DNA of 64,000 nucleotides from Dipylidium caninum (taxonomy: Eukaryota > Platyhelminthes > Cestoda > Cyclophyllidea > Dipylidiidae): contig QEYB01001327.1 in NCBI GenBank assembly GCA_017562135.1, positions 210,644 through 274,643 of the forward strand, given 5' to 3'. The position numbers and the translations under genes are program-made. This document shows, one piece after another, positions 37,645-50,298 of the stretch (positions are counted from its first letter, which is position 1; each line of letters opens with the position of its first letter). The notes under the pieces were generated by a model. That model was not told the origin of the DNA. It searched no databases and worked only from the letters and a program-made list of their open reading frames with translations.

Positions 37645-39728
37645 CTAATAGGTAGAACAGTACAAAACCAACTCGGTTTGTGTACATACACGTATTTCCG
37701 ATAAAAGGAATAAAGTTATAAAACAGCTAACAGCATGCAAAGTAGTACATCCATGGTAGATAATAATAAAAGTCAAAAAGGAGTAATAGGCCAATTTATG
37801 CATTAAGGCTAAAATAACCCACTCTATGCAAACTATTGCCATGTGTATTCGATTGTTTATTAGAGGTAGAAAAAATAGCAGACTGCGAAGGAATTAAATA
37901 TTACGATCGGCAAATAATAGTAAGTGCACCATAGAATTTTCAGAATGTGTTAAGGTATTCAAGCTGGTGTATTGATGCAGAATATCAGCAAAGCCATAGA
38001 TTAGCAAGTTCGGAATTTGAATTGTAGAATTTTTCTTACATCTTGCTACAAACACCACAAATAAGATTGTCTGAGACAGACATCTAGCAAATAACCAAAG
38101 GCGATATAGGTTTATGGCACAAGGCACACGAAGTAGAAAATGGGCTTCCTCTATTGGGTGGCAATGGACCAATAGGCACGTTCAGAATACTACAAAAGAA
38201 ACATCGTATTTACCCGAAATTCGAAACAAAATATCTGCAAAACAGTTCCCCTCCGCGGATGAAAACGACTAGTTGCACACGAAATTATTGCAAACATAAT
38301 TAATTAGCGATAGGAATATGGAGTTAGAGGGTGAGGCTTAAAAAAAGCGATGGGAAGTATAACCCCTCAGACCTCTCATACCTTTGATCTCCCTCTTATC
38401 AATCCCAATTTATCGACCTCTATTCATTCCTCTCAAATTCACCTCGCGTAAACTCACATATCGAAGACATTCTTGCCATTCTGCCAGGTACAGACGACAA
38501 TATCCATCCACTATACTTGCCCACTTGTGGGATATAAGCATCGCTTTCCTGCACTCCGAAAATGAAGACGCCACGGTACGTATAGACAAATTAGGATATG
38601 TGAAGTTGATGTCGATGTTGACATAGTGAATGAGAATTTATCAAGGCAGGTAGGATCGATGCTTTAGATCGATTGAGTGTGTCTGAACTTGCACATGTGT
38701 GGGTGTGCATTCCTGTCTACCTTATCTCGAAGTTTCCAGTTCAAATCTAGATGCTCACGTATTTGAGTCCAACTGGACCTCTGGCAGGATTAGCCGGGCT
38801 ACAACATTGGGCGCAAACTACCTACTTTGCTTACTTATGACACTGTCTCGCTGAAAAAGTACCTCTTTCCGCAGATGTACTCATTATCACTCAACGATGA
38901 TGTCGCCACTTCGGAGAGGGGGGGGGTTTCGAACATCGCGGCATCAAACGTTCCTCTTCCAGAATAGGCGGGTGTGTGTGCGTTCCCAGTAGACTCGTGA
39001 AGTCAGTGAGGCGTGCAACGGAGGCCTCAACCATAGTGCAAGTTGTCTCCCACCCAGTGCTGTGGTCACATATTTCGCATCACAAATGGCACTATTTTCT
39101 TTAGTCAACCTGTCTATTCTATTTTGGTGTACATCATCGCATGATTACATGATAAAACCTAAGTGTCGAAAATCAGCGTTCTCAAATTCGCGATCACGGA
39201 AATTAAAAATGTTCGAGGAACCCCACTAAGGAGAAATAGCAGCCTTCACCGCGGATCTGTTCTCTTTTTACGTTATTATACATATGTCTGCAACAAATTT
39301 CGGCGATTCTCTAATCGCAATATCCTGGCTGCCTGTGGAGGATGCGGAGGTAAATGCGAATCAGACTACGGAAAATGTAACTGATTTTGTCAACAAGTTC
39401 CAAACTCTGCCAAATCTTATAGAAATCGGTTAATTAATTAAATTCTTTCCCTCAGGCAATAAGTTGTTATTTCTCCAGTTCACATGAATAAATTGAGCAG
39501 TTAAACAAATTTCCCCTCCGTGTACACATTGATGCATTTACTCTTATGTATTGGTTCTGCTATTTTAAAATCAACGACTTTTTGTCCTGTTTTTAGCAAA
39601 ATTTTGAATCAATTCATGCCATGCTTTGTAACAATAACACATAGTTAAAGCATCTTTTTGGGAAAATAGAGATACCGACGTCTGCCTTCCATACTTAAGT
39701 CCAGAAACTTATAATTTGCTCCTGCACA
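37645..39728. other. Right end of copy 2; no supported gene
   Basis: Counterpart of 12,329-14,386. The first exon of unit A2 should lie here or further right. Open frames at 37,645, 37,894 (minus), 38,384 and 39,163 (plus) have no motif. A run of about nine G lies near 38,920 and differs from copy 1. Confidence 0.55.
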
Positions 39729-41212
39729 CATATGCATGTTATTTTTATTTCGAGCAGACTTCATGCACACAGCGTTTATGGGTGCCCTTCACCTGGTACT
39801 CACAAACGACATTGGTTTTATGACCTTCAGTAATTGAATATCTCCATCATTAACTATGCCGGGTGTCGTCACTAAAAAGTATCTCGGCACGGGAAGGGAA
39901 GTCTGTTCAGCCTGTAGGTCTAAGGGTTTGGTCACAGCCAACATGCCTTCCGACCACGCAGACTTTCGAGTTTGCATTGTTGGCTAGCTCCCATCAAGCA
40001 CATAATTTACTTCCCTCAACACTCTATAATCCTTCTTTGCTTCAGACGTCACTCCGCCGTGGTTGACGGCATATACTTACCAACTCGGAGGCCGAACAAT
40101 TAGAAAAAAAAATTCAGCCAACGAATACTTAAAATTCCCTCTTTATCACGTCATAAATTTGCTCCAACAGCTTTCATTTGCAGGAGGCTAACATTTTTAT
40201 GGAGTCACATCTAAAGCGATAAGATACCCCTTTATTCTTTGTCCCATGAATGAATCGTTTACTGGGCAACCTTTGCTCGACCACTTCTTTCCACTTAAAG
40301 TTATGGAAAGCTCATGAACTGTCTCCTTTCTTCTCTCTCATTTTTTATCGCTTTCTTTTGTGTATCTAATCAGCTTTAAAGTGAATTTCTTTACTACCAC
40401 ATTTAATGGTCTAACATGATCTCAAACGAACGTTTGTATAGATTAGTGCATTTGAAATGAATATACGAATGATAGAGGGAATGTTAACTAAATTTTGAAT
40501 CTAACAGACGACCCACATAACCAACACAGATGCAGAGGAAAACAAGGATGAATCTGTGTGAGGAAAAGCACTCTTTTTCCCCAAAAGTCATGTCTTTACA
40601 GAATTTTCTGGCACGATGTAACTCCCCAGTCTTAAGTGGAGGGAAGAAGAATGTGTTTAAAATAGTGAGGATTTTTTTGAAAATTGCTCGGTATTGCCAC
40701 ACACTACTAATATCCCAGATGTTGTAAATATTTGGTAGAGGGATGTACTCGCATGAATGGACACGAAGCGCTCATGTATTGACAGAAAAACCTTGCAAAC
40801 GTTCTCTGAGTTGTTAAGTCTGTGTTTAGTGATATGACGAAATCCTCTGCGAAATTAGTTGGTACATTTGTCCACAGTCGCCCATCTTCCAGAGCTATTA
40901 CACACAAAACTTCATGCTTATCTAAATTAAACCTGAGGAGACCTTAGGGTGACGAGTCAAAACAGTTGATGGAGTGAAACGGACCTGATTTCGGGTAATT
41001 AAGCCCTTTCAACGAGTATTTTAAAATGCACATGAAAACAACAGTAGCATACGACCTTTTGCACTGAGTCTGATGCCTAATTAACCCCCCTTATAAAGCA
41101 GAATGAGTCTTCAGCTTCTCTTTTTGCAATATCGCACTCTTAAAGTTAAGGAATATTTTAAATAACGGAAATAAGTGGGAAGAGAAATGGATATGAATTG
41201 ATACCTGATTCA
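39729..41212. other. Intergenic, no coding evidence
   Basis: Single-copy DNA between the duplication and the 3' end of the 14-3-3 gene. Open frames up to about 70 codons occur on both strands and overlap one another; none has motifs or good splice sites. Confidence 0.6.
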
Positions 41213-42139
41213 TTAATCGTTAACGTTGTCATCAGATGTCCATATTGTAAGATTATCCCGTAGGAGTTGGAGTATAAGAGTGACTTCGGGTTGACGTTCA
41301 CCTTCCACATCATTAAGAGCTCTCAACGCCTGTTCTAGCGCCTCTCTGGCGAGTAGGCAGGCTCTATTGCGGTCTCCGACAATTTCAAAGAGAAATACAG
41401 AGTGGTTGAGTGAAAGGCCAAGACGTACAGAGTGGGTCGGCTCGAGAACTTCTGCTGCCAATTCCGAGGCCTCAGTGTACGCCTGGGCTGCCTGCGACTG
41501 GTGCTCCATCTTCTCACCATCCACTTCAGCTTGGTAGCGGTAGTAATCTCCGCGTCTATCAATTCACACCAATGGGTAATCAATGGCCACTAATATTACT
41601 TTCACCTAATTTTAAGAGATTAGGGACTCACAGCTTTAAAAGAAAGACGCCGGCATCATCTCGAGTGACGGTCTGCTTCTTCAAGAGACGAATGACTTCT
41701 TGACACTGATCCAAAATCTCCTCTCTCAATTGTGTCTGTACTTGACGCACCAGGGTGGCAATCGTATTATTCCTTGCGTTAGGCAAAATCTCCGTTGTGG
41801 CACGCCAAGCAGTGCGCTGTCTACCGGTAGTGTGTTTGTATGCAATAGAAAGGCGATTTCTTTCTTCCATCGTCAATTGTTCCATCGCAGCGTCGCGTAA
41901 CTGCACCACTGCTTTCACTTCTCTTACCATGTCTACAAATGAGAAGAACACCATTCTGTTATGATTTTAACGATATATTAGGATTTCCCAACATACCTAA
42001 CGCATGAGATACTTGATAGAATAGTTAGAAGAAAATTATAAGAGGAAAGGTTCCATGACTCACCAGGATAGAGCTCAAGTACCTCATAGATTCGAGCCAA
42101 CTCATTGTGTTCCGTTAGCGTACCCACTATGTCGGTCAT
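41213..42139 (-). CDS. Divergent 14-3-3 protein
   Basis: Three exons (42139-42064, 41932-41632, 41555-41213) join to 239 codons with donors GTGAGT twice. 14-3-3 proteins are dimeric adaptors that bind phosphoserine/threonine peptides in the cytoplasm. The phosphate-binding residues are kept: Lys in SIAYK, Arg in RQRTAWR, the Arg-Tyr pair in GDYYRY and Asn in LSLNHSV. The C-terminal LLRDNLTIWTSD signature is present. The rest is much changed, for instance AYKHTTG and a short tail NVND. I chose the ATG at 42,139 because it gives the usual length. The frame stays open upstream to about 42,370, with another ATG at 42,178, so a longer N-terminus or an upstream exon is possible. ABCB8 starts 1.3 kb away on the opposite strand. 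Confidence 0.9.
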
Positions 42140-43460
42140 CGGATTAGAATGTAGGCACTGGCGCTGACACGGAAGCATAAATAAGTGGCTTGGGTCACGT
42201 ACTTTCTCGTCAGCTGGTAAGGTCAACCGACGCGAGTCATCAATTCCATTGGCGGGTTGTTTATGCTGGCTGAGTCGGCTCTCCCTGATGGTAAGGAATG
42301 ATTTTGCCGGCCTAGTAGTAACCAAAGAACATATTTCATTTGGCCTTATAATGTGGGCTATGGACTTATTGAGTCAAAAAGTGAGGTCCAGTAGCTTGGC
42401 AAAAGAATCTGGGAGTATACGAATGCAAAGTGCCACAAATCTTGCTGGTTGGATGTACGCAATATGACCTCACAGAGAGATGAAATTTCGTTGGTAAATT
42501 TAAATATCGTCTATTTTGACTAACCGAAAACAAAAAGCTTTTACTAGTCAATGAAATTTATGCCTCAGCTAAGATAACCTAAACACATGAGGTCAGAATT
42601 GGACGTGGGGACTAGTTTAGTAAACACCGCCGAAAGTATATAAACCATCGGGTTTTTGTTTTAGCCTTCAGAGGCGTGATTCTGAGCATACAGTCAGTGA
42701 TATATTTCCGATTTGGATAAATAATAAGCTACTGACGTGTATATAGATCAGACCATACGAATAATGCAATTGGTTCCTGAAATACGGGTTTCCATAACTA
42801 AGGTCATCAGAGTTTTTCATGTGCCGCACGTTGTAACCACTTTTCAAAGTATATGGCTGGAAGGAATTCTGCTAAGTAAATCTTAAATAACCGATTAGGA
42901 GGAAGAATAGTGAAAAATTGTTCGACAAAATTGTACTCAATGTGGATTACATTGGGTGCATCACCGAGTCAGTCGTTGAGAAATTACAACTGTAGCTTGA
43001 GTCATCAACGCTACCCTACGTCAGCGCGGAAGTCAAAGTAATACAAAAATTGATTTGCTTTGGGTTGTATATATGCCGATATATATCCTGAGCATGTAAG
43101 GAACTTCGTGAAATTTCTGCGCCAAAAATATACTTCGAAACATGTCTGGTCTTGGTAGAAAGGCTCGGGGCACCAAACTATGCGTAAATAGGGTCAAAGC
43201 ACCTAATTTAGCACCCATGAGCTCTTTCAAGGTACGCAATAAACAAGTTGGTCTTCTCACAAATGTCAAAAAAATGACAAAGAAAATGCTAGCATAAATT
43301 GTGACACAAGAACTATTGATCTGCAGCTGAATCTACACTTCTATAGACAATAAGTTCTGATTCTTTAACTGTACAAGCAAGAAAACCAAAAAATTAGGCC
43401 GACCTTGAACTACTTTCCCACAGTCATTTGCAACCTGTGACTACATTTTCCCGATATTGA
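42140..43460. other. Divergent promoter region of 14-3-3 and ABCB8
   Basis: The two genes are transcribed away from each other, so this block should contain both promoters and 5' UTRs. No conserved element could be named from sequence alone. A minus-strand frame at 43,033 has no motif. Confidence 0.5.
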
Positions 43461-46400
43461 ATGTATTTGCTTTACGGGTGCTTGCGTAGTCTTCAAAGAA
43501 GTCTACTGATAAGATCCCGCAGGGTTTTTCGCGTAAAAATCCCTGAAATCAAAGCTTCAGGGGTCTTTCGACGCCATCTGAGCAGAAATTCTCGGATATA
43601 CGCCTCCTTTAGCCTCTGTGCAGCGGGTGTTGCAGCCTCTTTTTCCGTCCCGTCCTACCCTGAAACCGATTTGCCATGCAAAAACCCTATAGATTTAACG
43701 TCTAGTCTAAACGAGATGATACAGGTGAAACGTTTGATCGTCAACCGCCTGTGGATGTACTAACCATAAACACCTTATTTTCACTCATTTTGTGTGACTT
43801 GCCTTTTTTGGTCCTTGCAGTTCTGGTAGGCGGAGAACTATATCTCTAACTACGCTTAAGGGAGCTTTTGGCGCAGCGTATTATAATATTCGCATACCCC
43901 TGCTTTTGGGTAATCTTGTTAATGTTCTGGCGCATTTCACCCATTCTTCTTCCTTACCGACTTCTGCACTAAAGTCACCTTCCATTCAATTGGTTGGAGC
44001 CTTTTCCCTTCAGGTTTGTTCTTCGCAGTTTTTTATTGCTTGTGTTTTTCTTTTCTTACCTTTTTTCCCCTTTTTTTCTAGTCACTATGTACTTTTGCGT
44101 ATATTGGCTTTCTAGCGACTGTTGGCGAGCGAGTAGCTCGTCGTTTGCGCAATATGCTTTTTGAACACGTAATATTCCAGAAAGTCCGCTTTTTCGATGA
44201 GAAAACCTCCGGTTGGATTATTGAAAGGTATTAGCTTTGTCTCCTTTATCTATGCCATTTCTTCATTTTCTGTTTATAGTTGTTTACTGAAGTTTCTTGA
44301 AGCCGGATTTTCGCTGTGGTGTTCATAAATTCTCAATACTTCTAGTGCACAGCGTTATCTTGCCAAATTAGGCAATGGTTATATATAAACTGTCCATTTT
44401 ATAGGTCGCAGTTCCATTGATAGCTTTCATTTTTAGGATAACAGCTGATGTGCAAGACTTCAAGAGTTCTTTTAAACTGTGCATTTCCCAGGGACTTCGT
44501 AGTGGAGCGCAGGCATGTTCCATGTCTCGTTTTTTATTTCGCTTTTTCGCCTAGTTTTCTAGTATAGGACAAACCTTATTTGAACTTTCATTAACTTCTG
44601 ATACTATATAATTAGAATCTTACCAAATGTTAAGGTTATCGGATCCGGAATTGCTATGTACATGATATCCCCAACACTAACGGCGACTCTTATGGGGTGT
44701 CTTCCTTTGGTATTTTTCGTGGGAAGTTTACTCGGCAGTCAATTGCGTCGAATGAGCCATATCGCTCGTGACAAGGTTTACTTCCCTTAATGAAGCTGTA
44801 CTTGCACTAATCCTCATGGTTTTACCAGTGTTTTTGTTCTGATAGAGTAATGAAACCACGGAAATCGCGACAGAGGCCTTCACCCACATTCGGTCTGTAA
44901 AATCACTGGCTATGGAAGGTCAAATGGCAGAGTTCGTGTGCTTATGTTGCTTTTTAACTAACCTTGTCAGAAATTTAGTCTTCTGGGTTTTTTTACTTTC
45001 CTCTATTTAGGCGGTATCGTCAGGGTACAGACGAAGCTTGTCGGCTATACGAATATTTAGGCTATGGCATTGGGTGCTTTCAGAGCCTTTCCAACTTTGC
45101 AATGAACGGTTTGTGGATGTGGAGGTTTTATAATCCTTTCAAACTTCAAGATGCGATCACATCCTTATTCTTCGAAATATCACTTTTTTTCCACTCAGGT
45201 TTGGTGCTTGGTGTACTTTACCTCGGCGGCAATCTGATAAACCGAGGCGACTTGGATGCTGGTCAATTGATGGCTTTCTTGGTGGCCACTCAGGCCGTAC
45301 ATCGTTCACTGGCTCAAATCTCCCTCCTCTTTGGTCAAGTAATCCGGGGTGCCTCAGCTGCAGTGCGTATCTCAGAGGTAAATAGCCGCTGAATTGTTAG
45401 AAGATCCCCACTTAGGATCATATGTAGAAATTTTTGAGTTTATTTAGTTTGCTTGCCGCCTGAATCAACTTCTTTGACCCCCTTGCTGGAGATATAACTG
45501 TAAATATTTTTAGTTGTACTTAACTTTCCCCTAAAAGAGTCTTTTCACTTATATTGGTTTTATGAACTTCTATGCATTAACGAATTTCGTGGCTTGTTCT
45601 TTACGCCAACCTCGGTCTCTTCGATGATAATGGTGACTTTTATTTTAACTTATAAAATCACCTTTATCTCGTGAATTTTACATCGATCGGCTTTGTTGTT
45701 ATAAGAAGGTTAAATATTTAAGCCCTAAGAGACACGGTAGGAATGAATACATACATATATTTTCTGTAGATAAATGTAACCAAATCTGTTCTTACAAACA
45801 TCATAGTTTTTTATGGATTGTGTCGCCCCAAACTCGATTCTACAGTCAATGCAATCTTGCTCCGTCCTCTTGTTAATGTAATCTTAATTTTAACACTTTT
45901 TTTTAATATTCCTTAGTGTATAAGGTAAAGACTGACTTTAATCGCTTTTAGGCTATTCAATCATCAGCTTAGTATTATAGCTTCCAACATATTACCTGGT
46001 TTAAGTTCATTCATTCGATAACCCTCGACTCATTTGTCCCTACTGGTGTCTCTAACTTCTCCACATGAAGTCCCAATCTTTTAAGTGTCGGGAAATGGTA
46101 CCAGGCATTCTAGAGTATTATATAGATTTGAAATTATGAGAATACGGAGGGTCTAGAAGATTGGATCTCGTGTACGTGAAAGAGAGGTACAAACATTATC
46201 CACTTTGTTATTACAGCTCCTCTCTTACCCCATTCCCAGTGAGGCTGCTGCCTACAAAAATAGTCTTGAAAAAACTCCTCTACCGTATACCGAAAATTCA
46301 GCTCCGGTGATACGCTTTGAAAATATAACCTTCAGCTATCCGAATCGACCTGATTTGAAAGTTTTTGAAAACTTGAACCTTGAAATTCCCGCCGGCAAAG

Positions 46401-48231
46401 TGGTGGCTCTTGTTGGAGAATCGGGAGCGGGTAAGTGGAATTTCTTTTTCCCGTGTTTTACATTAAAAGCCTACTATAGTTAGCATAGGATGTAAAAAAC
46501 ATCAACTTTTGCATTGAATACCACCTGGTGAAACCGACTTCGACTTCATTGTACTATCGTAAAGGGAAAGTTCAGTTTTAGTACAGTATAAAATTTGCCA
46601 AATTAGTGTCAACATGCTGAAGATTATTCCCAATACACCTATCAATGGTTGCGTTGTACCCCTTGGTTGATGTCCCTTTTATCAAAGTAAAATTGAGTCT
46701 CCGTCACTTTCTGACACCGATGTTTGCTAAAGCCGCAATTTCCAAAATAATTTTTTTATGATATACTAGAGGTAGCTTCTTTTTTTTCTCGTGCCTCCGT
46801 CTCTAACAATGCAGTAATTTTCGGGCAAATCCTTTATCATCCTATCAGAAATTAAAGTGCTCTATCTCATTTGAGAATGTTATCTGGAATTAATTTGAAA
46901 TTAGCCTTTTTCTATCTTCTATGGACTTGAGGTGATGGACTTAGTTGATTGATTCATTTCGTTTTTATAAATGTGGTCGCCTAGGTCCCGTTGGTGCCTA
47001 ACCCCATTTTTTAACTTTGCATTGTCCTTACTTTCACGGTACGACTCTGGGTCAGACTATTAGTTAAATAGTCTTATTACTGATTTATGCCGACGTTAAA
47101 CGATTGGTATTTTGATAAAAACCGTTCCATAGGGAAATCGACAGTTTTGGCCCTACTGGAACGTTTCTACGAGCCGCTTTCGGGGCGCGTTACTCTTGAC
47201 GGAGTGGACATTCGTGAATTCAGTTTGGCTGAACTGCGTGGTCGCCTGTTGGGATACATCAGCCAGGAGCCTGAAGTCTTTCATACGACAGTGCGTGATA
47301 ATATCATTTGTTCGCGGCCCACGGCTACACAGGATGAAATCGTGGCTGCGGCGGTGGCCGCACAAGCAGATTCCTTTATTCGGGGTCGTTTGCCTGAGGC
47401 TTACGACAGTTTAATTGGCGGGGGCTCTAGTGCCAGTTCAGCTGGCCTCAGTGGTGGTCAGCGACAACGCTTGGTGATTGCTCGTGCGCTGCTCAAAAAC
47501 GCTCCTATTCTTCTACTTGACGAGGCCACATCAGCATTGGATGCGGAATCGGAGTTTCAAGTGCAATCAGCACTTCAAAATGCCATGCAAGGTAAGTCAT
47601 GGCCCTTTTCACATAGTATTAGTCCCTCTGTAAATCAGTGTCGATACTGGTGAATAAGGTGAGTGCTTTTGACAGTAGGTTTCGGCCCCCTTGCCCCTGG
47701 CTACTTTGATGCTGACCTCTCCACTGTTAAAGACAACAAGTGGTGGCAGATGTTAACCCTTATAATATTCTCCGTTCTTTTCTAACTGGAATGCTTGAAA
47801 CTCTTCTCTCTTTTCCCATAACTAAAACGCCTTCTACTCATTTCTCATTTAGTAACATTTTAAAGACGGATACGTGAGTCATAATCATTTTATTTTATTT
47901 TTTCTTGCTATTTTTATACTCTTCGAAAGGGAGGACCGTTTTGATAGTTGCACACCGACTGAGTACAATCCGCTGCGCAGACCTAATTATTGTAATGCAC
48001 AAAGGACGCATTGTTGAGGTGAATTCTACCTTACCCGCATTATCATTATTATCGCTTCTCTTTTAGATTTTTGTTAAGATTTTCAAAGATCTCATTAATA
48101 ACTCCATTTTAATTGTTTTTTTTTAAATTATTTAGCAAGGAACGCATGAGGAACTAATTCGACTCAAGAAACTCTACTATAAGCTTCTCCAACGCCAAGG
48201 AGGAGATGATGAACCAAATATCTTCTCCTGA
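43461..48231 (+). CDS. ABCB8: Mitochondrial ABC half-transporter ABCB8
   Basis: Twelve exons: 43461-43724, 43821-44013, 44082-44227, 44437-44512, 44635-44775, 44846-44931, 45011-45108, 45199-45377, 46217-46430, 47133-47591, 47930-48018 and 48136-48231. ABCB8 is an inner-membrane half-transporter that works as a dimer, linked to iron export and the mitochondrial potassium channel complex. The start exon is Arg-rich with few acidic residues, as expected of a mitochondrial targeting peptide. Membrane-domain signatures [24 protein letters not shown] and [14 protein letters not shown] match ABCB8. The ATPase domain has Walker A GESGAGKST (split by an intron), Q-loop SQEPEVF, signature LSGGQRQR, Walker [13 protein letters not shown] and the H-loop AHRLST. 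Exons 2-12 join in frame, but exon 1 to exon 2 does not at the obvious sites, so the 5' end needs correction. About 680 codons, close to the family's usual size. Intron 4 starts with GC. Confidence 0.92.
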
Positions 48232-48664
48232 TTTCTTATGCAACCTTGCCTTTCGCTATTCCTCTGTAAATCGTCTAGCCATCATAATCTATAGGTCAGA
48301 TCGATCAAAACTCCCGAAAAATAATTAATTTGTTGTTTTTCGGTGGGTAAAATCCGTAATTTTTGAAATGTGTCTAGGGGAGAAACACAAACTGATTACT
48401 TGGGGTTTTACCCTTCATGATTTGCAGTCTGTAGGAAATTATGGTATTTTTGACATTTGAACTCACGAATGATAATTTAGACTGTTTAATTCCATCGGAC
48501 TGAACTGTCACACCTCAATTCGAACAGTTTAGTATGGCCGAATGTGAACCTTCTTGTCAAAATGTGAGACAAGTCCATAGGTTGCATAAAACCCTCAATT
48601 ATGGCTGTGAGAGCGAGCTTTGGCTGTATGCTAACTCTTTAGGTCAGAGGAGGAAAGGTAGTTG

Positions 48665-49404
48665 ATGCGAATTCCTGCCCTTCCTGAATTGGGATTCGAG
48701 GGCATAGAAAATTCGGGTAATTGTGGAGACAACTACGAGACGGCTACGGTAAGTCCCAATGACAATACCGTCAGCAGCGTTTATGGATTACATGAAATAT
48801 TTACTCTGAAAGGCACTAGAGCTACTCCCGACTATGTTCGGTGCGTAAATTTCTTTGTGAATATACTGCGTCTGTCCCGCGAGGGAAGTGACGACATGAA
48901 TCCTCGAGCACTCATCTCTATGGCTATTCGCATAACCCTCCTTTCGCTTGCTATAGCAACAACAAAGGATATTATTTTTATTCATCAGTTGATTTGTCAC
49001 GCAAGGTGGAAATGGTAGCAACGCCGGAACCCTTAGCTTCCAGAGGTTGTACGTTGTAGTCCCCTCCACGATTTAGGCCTCGTGTAAAGTGCGCAAGAGA
49101 CGCCCCTTGAGTCTAACACACTCGGACGCCTACCCGAACCCCTGAGGCCTGTTTGATGAAAAAAATCGATAAGGTGATCGATTAGGGCTCACATTTTTCG
49201 ACGAGTACTTTGTATTCCCCCTTCTCTCCTGCTGGAACTGAACTCGGATCACCTGATTCCCCTTTAATCTCGGACCGGGAATCGAGGTCGCAGCAACGCA
49301 GCTGAGATTCTGGGTCTTCCAAAACGTCTAATTCCTTATGTACAGGCCAACTTAGGATGGGTAAATGCAGCCGACACTGATGATCCCAGCCAAGTCGGTG
49401 GCAG
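48665..49404 (+). other. Possible two small exons of an unknown gene
   Basis: An ATG at 48,665 opens 28 codons that end at an ACG|GTAAGT donor (48,748). A second open stretch lies between a TACAG acceptor and a CAG|GTAAAT donor at 49,346-49,404. Both fit phase 0, so they join without a stop. No further exon was found; the ZFP36-like gene lies on the other strand just downstream. The peptide has no known motif. It may be chance. Confidence 0.25.
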
Positions 49405-49653
49405 GTAAATTTTAAATTACAGTTTTCGCTACCAATATGGCTGTTCTTGTCAGGATACTCTGTTAAGTGTCATTTAATGGGCGGACTACTGAAACTGGCA
49501 ACGGTGTCAGGAATGATCTATTTCCCAATTTAATAAAGAAAGAATTTAGTAGTCAACACAATAGATATATATTGTAACAATTTTTGCATCATAAGTTATT
49601 AATCTCGTATTACGTCGCATCAACAAAAGGCATGAAAAGTTAGCCAACAGTTA

Positions 49654-50298
49654 TCAATGCGTCTCCACGTGGCTGAGCAACCCGGTAAACTCAGGTCGAT
49701 TGGGTGCGAACTCCCTGAGAACCTCCACGAGGGTCACGTGTTTCGCCTTCGGATGACGAAGACAGTACTCTTGATAGAGGGCATTTTCTGTCCTCATGAG
49801 ATCCAACTCATAGGGTGTTTCATTATGAATGAAGTCACATCTCTTTCCATATCGACAATTGCCGGTAAGCTGATAGGCTCGGCAATACTCTGTTTTGTAT
49901 CTTGGATGACGAGCGGTCAGATGAAGCTCCTTCAAGCCATGCGCAAACCGACAGCGCACACCATACTCGCAGGTGGCATTAGGGTTCATCAAGTAGCGCT
50001 TACAAATCTCCGTCTTGTAGAGGCTTCTTCCTGAACTCGAGTGACCTGTTGCGTCCGAAGTAGCATTATTCGACCTAGTCGGTGAAGACAGTTGAAGCAG
50101 GCAGTCGTCATCCTCCCTTGTCAAATTCTCCATACGACTCACTAACTGAAATTGAAGAAGTTTCTTAATTACTTCGTTGGCTAATTGATTACTGGTCACC
50201 GTTGGGGTGGCTGGCAAGGAGCATTTTGAGAAGACTGACGAACGACGACAAGGCTGCAAGACGGGACTGGACACCATTTGCGGCAGAGGAAGAGCCAT
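49654..50298 (-). CDS. ZFP36: Tandem CCCH zinc-finger protein (TTP/TIS11-like)
   Basis: A single open frame of 214 codons with no intron. Two CCCH fingers lie in the middle, each led by YKTE. The second is standard (C-x8-C-x5-C-x3-H). The first has ten residues between its first two cysteines instead of eight. Proteins of this family bind AU-rich elements in mRNA 3' UTRs and recruit the deadenylation machinery. The N-terminal part is Ser/Thr-rich; the C-terminal part has a Glu/Leu-rich segment without a clear CNOT1-binding motif. The frame is open 20 codons further up, but with a GTG and then a stop, so I chose the ATG at 50,298. An upstream coding exon cannot be ruled out. Family assignment is firm; exact orthology is not. 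Confidence 0.88.
   Translation of the reverse strand: MALPLPQMVSSPVLQPCRRSSVFSKCSLPATPTVTSNQLANEVIKKLLQFQLVSRMENLTREDDDCLLQLSSPTRSNNATSDATGHSSSGRSLYKTEICKRYLMNPNATCEYGVRCRFAHGLKELHLTARHPRYKTEYCRAYQLTGNCRYGKRCDFIHNETPYELDLMRTENALYQEYCLRHPKAKHVTLVEVLREFAPNRPEFTGLLSHVETH

Larger units (their letters stand above)
25242..39728. repeat. Copy 2 of the tandemly duplicated segment (units B2 and A2)
   Basis: Matches 1-14,386 in the same orientation with a period of about 25.34 kb. It holds the better-preserved unit B (all RRM exons open) and a unit A with an intact RING exon but a broken RRM2 exon. After 39,728 the sequence is unrelated to that after 14,386. In a simple tandem duplication the second unit would span 14,387-39,728, including the SNX13 fragment, and the first unit would begin before this window. 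Confidence 0.92.

Noticed and set aside
42140..42325. N-terminal extension of the 14-3-3 protein
   Set aside because: The open frame reaches further upstream, but its left end has no ATG (the 42,325 codon is TTG). The ATG at 42,139 gives a normal 14-3-3 length. The ATG at 42,178 cannot be fully excluded.
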